Of a stretch of DNA of 64,000 nt, positions 53,012 through 61,774 are shown in pieces (position 1 is the stretch's first letter; the number at the start of each line of letters is the position of its first letter). A program made the position numbers and the translations under genes. The notes beneath the pieces are model-generated. The model was given only the letters and a program-made list of their open reading frames with translations. It did not search any database and was not told the origin of the DNA. The DNA comes from an uncultured Pelagibacteraceae bacterium (GTDB lineage: Bacteria > Pseudomonadota > Alphaproteobacteria > Pelagibacterales > Pelagibacteraceae), in NCBI GenBank assembly GCA_902624465.1, contig CACNXP010000002.1, forward strand, positions 1 to 64,000. Reading direction: 5' to 3'.

Positions 53012-53039
53012 TGGCCCATGATTCTTAAATCATGGGCCG
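53012..53039 (+). promoter_or_regulatory. Strong GC-rich hairpin GGCCCATGATT-CTTA-AATCATGGGCC between ALDH and DUF779 gene
   Basis: 11-bp perfect stem (53013-53023/53028-53038) plus an outer T-G pair (53012/53039); no T-tract on the 3' side. Confidence 0.75.
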
Positions 53040-53049
53040 GACACTTAAA

Positions 53050-53403
53050 ATGAAAGTATCAGCAACACATTCTGCTCTAAGCTTGTTATCTGAATTAAAA
53101 GAGAAATATGGAGAAAAACTAATGTTTCACCAATCTGGTGGTTGTTGCGACGGAAGTGCACCAATGTGTTTTCAAGAGGGTGAGTTTCCTTTAGGGGACA
53201 ATGATATTAAATTAGGTGAAATAGGTGGTGTACCTTTTTATATGAACGGTGATCAGTATGAAAAGTGGAAGCATACTGACTTAACGATTGACGCTGTTAA
53301 AGGAATTGGAGGAATGTTTTCTCTTGATAATGGCACCGGAAGAAGGTTTTTAACAAAATCTGAAATCTGTTTGATTGTAGATAACGATAACAAAAAAAAT
53401 TAA
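53050..53403 (+). CDS. DUF779 domain protein
   Basis: MFHQSGGCCDGSAPMCF...GEIGGVPFYMNGDQYEKWKHTDLTIDAV; start trimmed to ATG 53050 because the hairpin covers the track start. Confidence 0.88.
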   Translation: MKVSATHSALSLLSELKEKYGEKLMFHQSGGCCDGSAPMCFQEGEFPLGDNDIKLGEIGGVPFYMNGDQYEKWKHTDLTIDAVKGIGGMFSLDNGTGRRFLTKSEICLIVDNDNKKN

Positions 53404-53418
53404 TCGTTTTTAATATAA

Positions 53419-53892
53419 ATGCCTGTTCATCTTAGTTCTCAAAAAATAATAAAAGATTGGATAGATTATAACGATCATATGAATGTATCGTATTATCTTT
53501 TGATTTTTGATAAATTTGGAGCAGATATACTTAATAATTTATTTAAAATGGGTGAACATTCAGCAAAAACAACCGGTAAAAGTACTATGATTGTTGAAAC
53601 TAATATTACTTATAATCAAGAACTCAAAGTTAACGATGAGGTAGATGTTAATCTAGTATATTTTAATCATGATAAAAAAAGACTTTTATATAAAATGGAA
53701 ATGATTAATAAAGAAAAAAAATTTTTAGCATCAACTATAGAAGTTCTTGCCTTATATGTTGATCTAAAGAATAGAAAAGTTTCTGAATTTGAAGATGAAA
53801 AAGTAAATATTATGGATAATTATATTAAAGAGCATTCTCCAAAATTTGACAATAAAGATTTAAAGTTCTCCTCAAGGTTAAAAAAAAATTAA
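53419..53892 (+). CDS. 4HBT/hotdog-fold acyl-CoA thioesterase-like protein
   Basis: DWIDYNDHMNVSYYLLIFDKF, VETNITYNQELKVNDEV. Confidence 0.75.
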   Translation: MPVHLSSQKIIKDWIDYNDHMNVSYYLLIFDKFGADILNNLFKMGEHSAKTTGKSTMIVETNITYNQELKVNDEVDVNLVYFNHDKKRLLYKMEMINKEKKFLASTIEVLALYVDLKNRKVSEFEDEKVNIMDNYIKEHSPKFDNKDLKFSSRLKKN

Positions 53893-53924
53893 TATAACTC
53901 CCAGTCCGCAGCTGGAAGCTATAT
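53892..53924. terminator. Imperfect hairpin in convergent intergenic gap, possible bidirectional terminator
   Basis: ATATAACTCCCAGTCCGCAGCTGGAAGCTATAT; 5+2+4 bp with two 1x1 mismatches; no long T-tract. Confidence 0.35.
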
Positions 53925-53930
53925 CTAAAT

Positions 53931-54248
53931 TTATTGACCAGGCGCTTTATAACCTATTTTGCTTGCTTTAGTTGTTGCTTTTGTAAAATCAATCGCTTCA
54001 AGTAAAGTTAAATTTTTAACTGCACCTGATGCTTCTACAACAAGCTTTACAGCTGCGAAGTCATCAAAACTACCCATTTCATTTATAACTACAAAATCAT
54101 ATGAACCTCTAACAATATCCATACTATGCATTGTTCCACCCATAGCTTTTGTTAATTGTTCAACTACTGCTTTTCTATCACTTGTAGGATCTTTTAAAAA
54201 ACCTTGAAAAGCTTTTTCCGTGTAGTTTCCCATTATGTATGCTTTCAT
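53931..54248 (-). CDS. GYD-domain-like protein
   Basis: MKAYIMGNYTEKAFQGFLKDPTSDRKAVVEQLTKAMGGTMHSMDIVRGSYDFVVINEMGSFDDFAAVKL. Confidence 0.75.
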   Translation of the reverse strand: MKAYIMGNYTEKAFQGFLKDPTSDRKAVVEQLTKAMGGTMHSMDIVRGSYDFVVINEMGSFDDFAAVKLVVEASGAVKNLTLLEAIDFTKATTKASKIGYKAPGQ

Positions 54249-54352
54249 GTTCAACTCCTTTTTTTTATAATTTAACGTATCATCTAATTGCAGATAATTG
54301 ATGTGTAAAAATTACATAGTAGACACAACCTCTAGTAATGTTAGATTAAGAT

Positions 54353-55795
54353 ATGTACGAAAAATTTGGTCAATTTATTGATGGTAAATGGTGTCAATCC
54401 TCAGATAAATCAACTTATGAAGTAATAAATCCAGCTAACGAAGAAGTCATTGGACATGCATCTAAAGCTACATCCCAAGATGTAGACAGAGCACTTAAAT
54501 CAGCTGAAAAAGGATTGGAAGTTTGGAAAAAAACTTCACCATGGCAGAGGTCATATATAATTAGAAGAATTGCAGACAAAATTAGAGAAAAACAAGATGT
54601 ACTAGCAAAATGGATGACTTTAGAAGTTGGCAAACCTTTTGCAGAAGCGAAAGGCGAAGTAAATGGAGCGGCTGATATTTTTGAATGGAATGCAGAAGAA
54701 ACAAAAAGAATTTATGGTCAAACTGTTGAAAGTAGATTTGAAGAAACAAGAGTTCATGTTTATTACCAACCAGTAGGTGTTGTAGCTGCATTATCTCCTT
54801 GGAATTTTCCAGCAGTTCTGTCTGCAAGAAAAATTTCAACAGCTTTAGCAGCTGGTTGTTCCGTAATAATTAAACCAGATGTAATAACCCCAGGTGTTGT
54901 AATGGAAATGGTAAATATTTGTAATGAATGTGGTGTCCCACCAGGTGTAGTAAATCTTTTATCAGGAGACCCTCCTAGTATCGCTCAACAATTAATAGCA
55001 TCTGATATTATAAAAAAGATTTCAATAACTGGTTCATCAAGAGTTGGAAAATTAATTTTAAAACAAGCTGCTGACAAAGTTCAAAGAGTTACAATGGAAT
55101 TAAGTGGACACTCGCCATTTATAGTTTTTGATGATGCTGACATTAAAAAGGCGACAGATATGGCTATATCTGCAAAATTTAGAAACAACGGACAAGTTTG
55201 TATTTCACCTAACAGATTCTACATTCAGGAGAGTAAAAAAGAGGAATTTATAAATTTATTTATTGAAAAGACAAAAAAACTTAAAATTGGTGATGGCATG
55301 GATCCCTCAGTACAACTAGGACCATTAACAACAAAAAAAAGGTTAAATGAAATTGAGGAACTGGTTGAAACGACTAAAAAAGAGGGCGCAAAAGTACTTT
55401 TAGGCGGTAAAAGACCACAAGGTTTCAACAAAGGATTTTATTATGAACCAACTATCTTTGATAATGTTAAAGATGATTATACTATTATGAAAGTAGAACC
55501 CTTTGGCCCATTAGTTCCAATGTTATCTTTTAAAACATTTGATGAAGTAATAGAGCGAGCAAATAATCATGATCTTGGACTATCAAGTTATATCTGCACA
55601 AATTCTATGGAAAAAGCACACAAAGCATCTGAATTAATGGAGACAGGAACAGTCGCAGTAAACACTCCGCTCGTTGCAATAGCCGAAGCTCCATTTGGGG
55701 GAATTAAACAAGCGGGTTATGGGCGTGAAGGTGGATCAATGGCTATTAAAGATTATTTAAATGTAAAATATACTCATTTAGGATTGAAAGGATAA
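54353..55795 (+). CDS. NAD-dependent aldehyde (semialdehyde-type) dehydrogenase
   Basis: VINPANEEVIGHASKAT, ALSPWNFPAVLSARK, MELSGHSPFIVFDDAD, NNGQVCISPNRFY. Confidence 0.92.
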   Translation: MYEKFGQFIDGKWCQSSDKSTYEVINPANEEVIGHASKATSQDVDRALKSAEKGLEVWKKTSPWQRSYIIRRIADKIREKQDVLAKWMTLEVGKPFAEAKGEVNGAADIFEWNAEETKRIYGQTVESRFEETRVHVYYQPVGVVAALSPWNFPAVLSARKISTALAAGCSVIIKPDVITPGVVMEMVNICNECGVPPGVVNLLSGDPPSIAQQLIASDIIKKISITGSSRVGKLILKQAADKVQRVTMELSGHSPFIVFDDADIKKATDMAISAKFRNNGQVCISPNRFYIQESKKEEFINLFIEKTKKLKIGDGMDPSVQLGPLTTKKRLNEIEELVETTKKEGAKVLLGGKRPQGFNKGFYYEPTIFDNVKDDYTIMKVEPFGPLVPMLSFKTFDEVIERANNHDLGLSSYICTNSMEKAHKASELMETGTVAVNTPLVAIAEAPFGGIKQAGYGREGGSMAIKDYLNVKYTHLGLKG

Positions 55796-55798
55796 AAG

Positions 55799-56974
55799 CT
55801 ATTCTAAAATCTTAAAATCATTTTTGTATTTTTCGTTAATAGAAATACCAAGCCCTGGTACATTATCATCTAAATTTATATAACCATTTTGAGGTTCTGG
55901 TTCTCCTTTGAATAAATAGTAAAATAATTCATTGCCGATTTCTACTTGGTGAACGGGAAAATATTCTGAAAATGGACAATTATTACTTGCCATAGTTAAA
56001 TGGTAGTTGTGCATTTGTCCTGCGTGAGGAATTACAGGGATATTATATTTTTCTGCAAGTAAATTAATTTTATGACCTGCTGTTATTCCACCCACTCGGT
56101 TGGAATCATATTGTATATAACTTATCGCTTTAAGATCTAAAAGATGTTTAAATCCTAAGACACTAAATTCATGTTCACCACCGGCTATAGGAATATCTCC
56201 GAGAGCATTTAATTCAGCATAGCCTGAGATGTCATCTGGTATAACTGGCTCCTCCAACCATTTTGGTTTAAATTTTATTAAATTAGGTATTATTTTTTTT
56301 GAATACTCCAAATCCCAACCCATATACGCTTCAAGCATTAAATCGTTGTCATATCCAATAACCTCTCTAACAGCATTTACTAAAGCAATGTTATTTTTGA
56401 TACCATCAGCTCCATCTTTAGGTCCCCATCCAAAACGCATTTTAAACATTTTAAAACCCTCATTGAGGTATTTTTCAGCTTCCTTTTGCAAGTCTTCAAG
56501 TGGCTGACTATATAATTTTGAAGCATAAACAGGAATCTTTTCCTTAGTTCTTCCACCAAGTAATTTAAACACTGGTTCATTTTTTAGTTTCCCCATTAAG
56601 TCCCAAATGCCTAAATCAATTGCAGAAATTCCAACCATTCCAATTCCTTTTCGTCCCCATGCCATAGTACTTCTGTACATCTTGTCCCAAAGATAATCAT
56701 AATCAAAAGGATCCTCACCTATAACTAAATTTTTTAAATAACAATCTATTGCTTTTTTTGTAACTTCTGGCGCTAGAGCAGCATTTCCAAGACCAATAGT
56801 TCCATCATCAGCAATTACTTCACATACTAACCATTGATGAAACCTAAAAGATTTCATTTTATCTCCGCTCTCTCTTAGTAAGTCTGTAGGATTAGTACAA
56901 AAATTTTGAGCTGGAGGAACTATCTCTCCTGTCCATTTATAAATTGTAGTTTTAATATCTTTTATTTTTGGCAT
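55799..56974 (-). CDS. Mandelate racemase/enolase-superfamily acid-sugar dehydratase, RhmD-like
   Basis: [57 protein letters not shown]. Confidence 0.82.
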   Translation of the reverse strand: MPKIKDIKTTIYKWTGEIVPPAQNFCTNPTDLLRESGDKMKSFRFHQWLVCEVIADDGTIGLGNAALAPEVTKKAIDCYLKNLVIGEDPFDYDYLWDKMYRSTMAWGRKGIGMVGISAIDLGIWDLMGKLKNEPVFKLLGGRTKEKIPVYASKLYSQPLEDLQKEAEKYLNEGFKMFKMRFGWGPKDGADGIKNNIALVNAVREVIGYDNDLMLEAYMGWDLEYSKKIIPNLIKFKPKWLEEPVIPDDISGYAELNALGDIPIAGGEHEFSVLGFKHLLDLKAISYIQYDSNRVGGITAGHKINLLAEKYNIPVIPHAGQMHNYHLTMASNNCPFSEYFPVHQVEIGNELFYYLFKGEPEPQNGYINLDDNVPGLGISINEKYKNDFKILE

Positions 56975-56976
56975 TA

Positions 56977-57969
56977 CTATTTTTTATTATTAGCCATTGT
57001 TAATGCTATTTTAAAGGATTGTAATGTTGGTTCTAAGTTTGCTTGATTTTTTCCGGCAATGTCAAATGCCGTTCCATGTGCAGGTGTTGTTATTGGAATA
57101 GGCATACCACCTTGAACTGTAACACCTCTATCAAAGCCAAAAGCTTTTAATCCAGATTGTAGTGCATCATGGTACATTCCTACAATGCAATCGTGATTTT
57201 TATTTTTAAAAGCTGTGATAAACGATGTATCACATGGTAAGGGACCATCAGCATTAATACCTAACTTTTTAGCGTCTTCAATAGCAGGAATTATTTCATT
57301 CTTTTCTTCTACTCCAAATTCTGCATGAGGATTTAATGCTTGCACTGCAACACGCGGGTTTGCAATACCATTTAATTTCATAGTTTCATGTATCAATTTA
57401 ATGGGTTTAATTATCTTCTCTTTCTTAATATTTTTAGGGACTTCACTTATGGGGATATGGGAAGTAACTCTAGCAGTCCAAAAATTATCAACTACATTAA
57501 ATTCACAAAAAAAACTTTCAACATTTAATCTCTCAGCCATTAGATGAAGTTCATCAGAATGTTTGTTTCCTCCCATAATCATACTTGTTTTATTAAATGG
57601 TCCAAAATTTATTGCATGTATCTTATTCTGTTTTGCAAGATCAAGAGCAAGATTTAACGATTGTAAAACACTTTCCCCTGATTCTTTTGAGCATTCCGCA
57701 ATCTTGTATTGGTGGTTTTTACCTTTTGTTAAATCTAAAAAGAATTTATTGTTATTTTTAAAATTAATTTGGTCAAAATCAGTTACAAACTCTAAATTAC
57801 TTTTATTTCCGCTAATTTTGTCACCACTTTCTAGGATTGCTTTTTCACCTATGACGACAATGTTTACATCATCAGTTATCTTTTCACTCAATAATTTTGA
57901 TATCAGTTCAGGTCCGATGCCAGAGGGATCGCCTAATAAGATACCAATATTAATTTTGTTTTCTGACAT
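56977..57969 (-). CDS. PdxA2-like dehydrogenase (PdxA family paralogue)
   Basis: [72 protein letters not shown]. Confidence 0.85.
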   Translation of the reverse strand: MSENKINIGILLGDPSGIGPELISKLLSEKITDDVNIVVIGEKAILESGDKISGNKSNLEFVTDFDQINFKNNNKFFLDLTKGKNHQYKIAECSKESGESVLQSLNLALDLAKQNKIHAINFGPFNKTSMIMGGNKHSDELHLMAERLNVESFFCEFNVVDNFWTARVTSHIPISEVPKNIKKEKIIKPIKLIHETMKLNGIANPRVAVQALNPHAEFGVEEKNEIIPAIEDAKKLGINADGPLPCDTSFITAFKNKNHDCIVGMYHDALQSGLKAFGFDRGVTVQGGMPIPITTPAHGTAFDIAGKNQANLEPTLQSFKIALTMANNKK

Positions 57970-58038
57970 TTTTTTCTTTACGGGTTGTATCAGATAATGT
58001 TTAAATATTTAATTATAAATTAACTAATGAGGGAAATA

Positions 58039-59013
58039 ATGAAAAAAAGCTTTAAATTATTTTTAGCTGCTGCCTTTTTAGCAACTGAATTTTTTGTTGT
58101 GGCTCTTCCATTAATGATTACATCCGCAAAAGCTGATGGTCATCCAATTCAAGCTATTACTCATGCTGGTTTTGGCGGTGGAACAGACGTAACTACTAGA
58201 ATGATGTTATTAAGAGCAAGAAGAGTTCTAAAACAAGACATGCAATTAGTGAATAAAAAAGGTGGTGGAGGTGCTGCATCTATGGATTATATGATGTCTT
58301 TACCTGCAGATGGAAACCATACTTTAACTTGGACTACTGGACATGCAGTATCAATGGCTTTAGGAAAAACGAAAGTTAAAATCAGCGATATGCAACCATT
58401 AGCTAGAGGAACTGATGACCCACAATTGTTTGTAGTAAATTGTAAATCTGACATTAAAGATGCTAAGAAGTTTATTAGTACACAAAAATCAAAATCATTA
58501 AAGTATGGAACAACCCACACAGGTGGTATTGACGATGTTAGTGCAATCGCATTTACGAAAAAAGGTGGATTAAAAGATCCAACTATTGTTGCTTACAAAG
58601 GAGTTGCTCCGATTAAAACAAACTTAATCAAAGGCGATATCGATGTTGGTGTTCTTAATTTAGGTGAAGCATTGACCGAGATCAATGAAGGTAAACTTTG
58701 TGTATCAGTTGTGCTAGCTAACAATAGAATGGCTAAGATTGGTGACTCTCCAACTGCCAAAGAACTAGGTATACCAGTTTCTTTATCTACAGTTAGAGGA
58801 TTTGTAACTAAAAAAGGTGCTCCAGCAGACAGAGTGAAACAATTAGAAGCTGGAATGATGAAAGCTATGAGCCATAACTACTATAAAAATTTCTTGACTG
58901 AAATTGGTCTTGATGAGACTAGTGTAGTTGGTGCTGATGAGTGGGGTAAGCAGATGGAAGAAATGCTTACTGAAATGACAGCTCAATTAAAAGCTTTAGG
59001 TTACATTAAGTAA
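58039..59013 (+). CDS. tctC: TTT (TctC)-family periplasmic solute-binding protein
   Basis: Signal peptide, THAGFGGGTDVTTRMML, VNKKGGGGAASMDYMMSLPADG, GFVTKKGAPADRVKQLE; start trimmed to ATG 58039. Confidence 0.9.
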   Translation: MKKSFKLFLAAAFLATEFFVVALPLMITSAKADGHPIQAITHAGFGGGTDVTTRMMLLRARRVLKQDMQLVNKKGGGGAASMDYMMSLPADGNHTLTWTTGHAVSMALGKTKVKISDMQPLARGTDDPQLFVVNCKSDIKDAKKFISTQKSKSLKYGTTHTGGIDDVSAIAFTKKGGLKDPTIVAYKGVAPIKTNLIKGDIDVGVLNLGEALTEINEGKLCVSVVLANNRMAKIGDSPTAKELGIPVSLSTVRGFVTKKGAPADRVKQLEAGMMKAMSHNYYKNFLTEIGLDETSVVGADEWGKQMEEMLTEMTAQLKALGYIK

Positions 59014-59022
59014 TAAAAATTC

Positions 59023-59048
59023 GTACATTGATTAAATGAGCGATGTAC
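59023..59048 (+). promoter_or_regulatory. Hairpin presenting the tctB ATG in its loop
   Basis: GTACATTG-ATTAAATGAG-CGATGTAC, 8-bp stem with one G-U pair; ATG 59036 in loop. Confidence 0.6.
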
Positions 59049-59545
59049 AGAAATCTAAAGGGGCAGACAAAAAAAGTTTGCCCCTTTTTTTTAATATCTC
59101 ATTTAAAGTCATTTTTATTATTGTATTAACTTCGAGTGTTCTATTATATTTTACATTTACATTTGAAGAAGTTCCTCCAATTTTAAACAGAGGTATTCAA
59201 CCAGCTACATTTCCAAAAGCCTTATTAATTTTAATTATTTCACTGAGCTTAATTGTCTATTACTTATCAATCAAAGTTCCTTGGAATATTGAAAAAAAAT
59301 TACCAAATTCTTTTTATATTACTTTAGCTAGTTTTATTATTTTTTCAGTTGTAAGTGTTACTCTAGATTTCTTTCTTGGTATTTCAGTTTTATCAGTCTT
59401 AGTTTCATTCTTTTGGGGTGAAAGAAGAATTTTCTATTTATTTTTAGTAGCTATAATTTTTCCAATAATAGTATTCATTTTTTTTGAGACTATTTTAGGG
59501 CTTAGATTCCCAGGAGGTATTATCACAAATCTTTATTACAACTAA
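59036..59545 (+). CDS. tctB: TTT transporter small membrane subunit (TctB-like)
   Basis: Four TM segments between TctC and TctA genes; PPILNRGIQPATFPKALLILI. Confidence 0.82.
   Translation: MSDVQKSKGADKKSLPLFFNISFKVIFIIVLTSSVLLYFTFTFEEVPPILNRGIQPATFPKALLILIISLSLIVYYLSIKVPWNIEKKLPNSFYITLASFIIFSVVSVTLDFFLGISVLSVLVSFFWGERRIFYLFLVAIIFPIIVFIFFETILGLRFPGGIITNLYYN
59060..59092 (+). terminator. Intrinsic terminator inside the 5' coding region of tctB
   Basis: GGGGCAGAC-AAAAAAA-GTTTGCCCC-TTTTTTTT: 9-bp stem (one G-T), 7-nt loop, 8 T tract. Confidence 0.82.
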
Positions 59546-59547
59546 TT

Positions 59548-61020
59548 ATGGAAAATTTATCTTTAATGCTAGCTCCTTTATTAAGTTCAAAGTTAATGAT
59601 TGTATTAATTTTTGGAACACTTTTTGGTTTAATACTTGGTGTTTTACCTGGACTTGGACCTACAACAGGAGGTGCTTTAATTTTACCTTTTACAATGACA
59701 TTAGATCCTTTATCAGCAATTGTTTTATTGACTGCGATTTACTGTGCTGGAACTTATGGAGGTGCAATCACGGCAGTTTTAATAAACACACCTGGAACCC
59801 CAGCTGCTGCTGCTACTTGCTTAGATGGATATCCACTCGCACAAAAAGGAGAAGCTGGAAGAGCTCTGGGTATGGCCACTGTATCAAGTACAATTGGAGG
59901 TATCTTTAGTGTTGTAGTTTTGGTTTTTTTTGCTCCACTGCTTGCTCAATTAGCATATGAATTTGGTCAACCAGAATATTTTGCTTTAGCAATCTTTGGT
60001 TTGACGATGCTTGCATCTATAGGTGAGGGAAGTCCAATAAAAAATTTAATAGCGGGAGCATTTGGTATTTTAATTTCAACTATTGGCAAAGACTTCATGA
60101 CATCAATTGATAGATTCACTTTTGGTATAAATGAATTATCTGAGGGAATAGGATTTATTCCTGTCGTTGTTGGATTATTTGCCATAAGTGAAATGTTAAC
60201 TCAATCAACTTTATTAGACCAAATATTCAACAGAGTAGCTTTAAAAGCAGTTAAACTTCCATCAATTTCAGATTATAAAAAAACTTGGATTACTATTATA
60301 AGATCATCAGGAATTGGATCTTTTATTGGAGTTTTACCTGCTGAGGGTGGAACAGTTGCGTCATTAATTGGATATTCTGAAGCAAAAAGATGGTCAAAAA
60401 ATCCAGAAGAATTTGGAAAAGGTTCTGTAGAGGGAATTGCCGGGGCTGAAGCTGCCAATAATGCTGCTACAGGTGGTGCGATGGTACCAACGCTGGCACT
60501 TGGAATTCCAGGAAGTGCAACAACAGCAGTAATTTTGACAGGTCTTATTATTCATGGTGTTAGACCAGGCCCAGATCTATTTAGAGAACAACCAGATTTT
60601 CTCTATGGAATTTTTGGTTCAATGTTAATTGCAAATGTTTTATTTTTTATATTCGGTTTTTTTGGCGCCAAAATTTTTGCAAGAATAACTTTAGTTCCAA
60701 ATAAATTACTTTGGCCAATGATTTTTGCAGTGTCCGTTTGTGGAACATATTCTCTTAGTCAATCAATTCTAGACGTATGGATAATGTTATTTTTTGGAGT
60801 AATCGGATTCTTTATGAGACGTTATGGTTTTTCAGTTGTGCCGGTCATTATAGGTTTGATTTTAGGAGAATTGGTTGAAGGAACTTTGAGACAATCTTTA
60901 GTTATCTTTGAAGGAGACTGGTTAAGATTTTTAACAAGACCTATAGCTGTAACTTTTTTCATTTTATCTTTAATTGCTTTAATTTTTCCTTTATTAAGAA
61001 AGAAAAAATCAAATGAATAA
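59548..61020 (+). CDS. tctA: TTT transporter large membrane subunit TctA
   Basis: GLILGVLPGLGPTTGGALILPFT, AIYCAGTYGGAITAVLINTPGTPAAAATCLDGYPLAQKGEAGRAL. Confidence 0.96.
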   Translation: MENLSLMLAPLLSSKLMIVLIFGTLFGLILGVLPGLGPTTGGALILPFTMTLDPLSAIVLLTAIYCAGTYGGAITAVLINTPGTPAAAATCLDGYPLAQKGEAGRALGMATVSSTIGGIFSVVVLVFFAPLLAQLAYEFGQPEYFALAIFGLTMLASIGEGSPIKNLIAGAFGILISTIGKDFMTSIDRFTFGINELSEGIGFIPVVVGLFAISEMLTQSTLLDQIFNRVALKAVKLPSISDYKKTWITIIRSSGIGSFIGVLPAEGGTVASLIGYSEAKRWSKNPEEFGKGSVEGIAGAEAANNAATGGAMVPTLALGIPGSATTAVILTGLIIHGVRPGPDLFREQPDFLYGIFGSMLIANVLFFIFGFFGAKIFARITLVPNKLLWPMIFAVSVCGTYSLSQSILDVWIMLFFGVIGFFMRRYGFSVVPVIIGLILGELVEGTLRQSLVIFEGDWLRFLTRPIAVTFFILSLIALIFPLLRKKKSNE

Positions 61021-61762
61021 ATATAGTTTTGAAAATAGGGTCGCAGTTGTAACAGGTGGAGCACAAGGATTTGGCTATGCGATTTCAAAAAGAATTATAG
61101 AGTCAGGTGGAAAAGTAATTATCTGGGATATTGACAAGTCTGCAATTGATAAAGCAAAAAAAGAAATCAATTCAAATAATTTTCATTCTCAAGAAGTTGA
61201 CATAATAGATTTTAAAAATATTGAAAACGCAATTAATGATATTGAAACAAAATTTGGAAAAATAGATATTTTTGTAAATAATGCTGGCATGACAGGTATG
61301 AATGCTAAAGTTTGGGAATATCCTTTAGATGAGTGGAAAAAAGTAATTGACTTAAATCTAAATGCAACTTTTTATTGTTGTCGAGCTATAGTTCCTCACA
61401 TGATCAAAAATAATTATGGTAGAATAATTAATATTGCTTCTATTGCGGGTAAAGAGGGTAATCCAAATGCAAGCGCCTATAGCACATCCAAAGCAGGAGT
61501 AATTGGTTTGACAAAATCCTTGGGCAAGGAGCTAGCTGATAAAAATATTGCTGTAAATTGTGTCACACCAGCTGCAGCAAAAACGAGAATTTTTGACCAG
61601 ATGACAGAAGAACATATAAACTATATGTTGTCTAAAATACCAAGAAATCGGTTTGCGAAAGTAGATGAATTAGCTTCCTTGGTATGCTGGTTAGCAAGTG
61701 AAGAAAATTCATTTAGCACAGCGGCGGTATTTGATTTGAGTGGTGGAAGAGCAACATATTAA
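61013..61762 (+). CDS. SDR-family dehydrogenase, candidate 2-keto-3-deoxy acid-sugar 4-dehydrogenase
   Basis: VTGGAQGFGYAISK, NNAGMTG, YSTSKAG, C-terminal FDLSGGRATY. Confidence 0.88.
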   Translation: MNKYSFENRVAVVTGGAQGFGYAISKRIIESGGKVIIWDIDKSAIDKAKKEINSNNFHSQEVDIIDFKNIENAINDIETKFGKIDIFVNNAGMTGMNAKVWEYPLDEWKKVIDLNLNATFYCCRAIVPHMIKNNYGRIINIASIAGKEGNPNASAYSTSKAGVIGLTKSLGKELADKNIAVNCVTPAAAKTRIFDQMTEEHINYMLSKIPRNRFAKVDELASLVCWLASEENSFSTAAVFDLSGGRATY

Positions 61763-61774
61763 AAAGGAGAATAA

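Noticed and set aside
53032-53049. Track start of the DUF779 ORF at 53032
   Set aside because: The ATG is part of the 3' arm of a perfect hairpin; ATG 53050 fits better.
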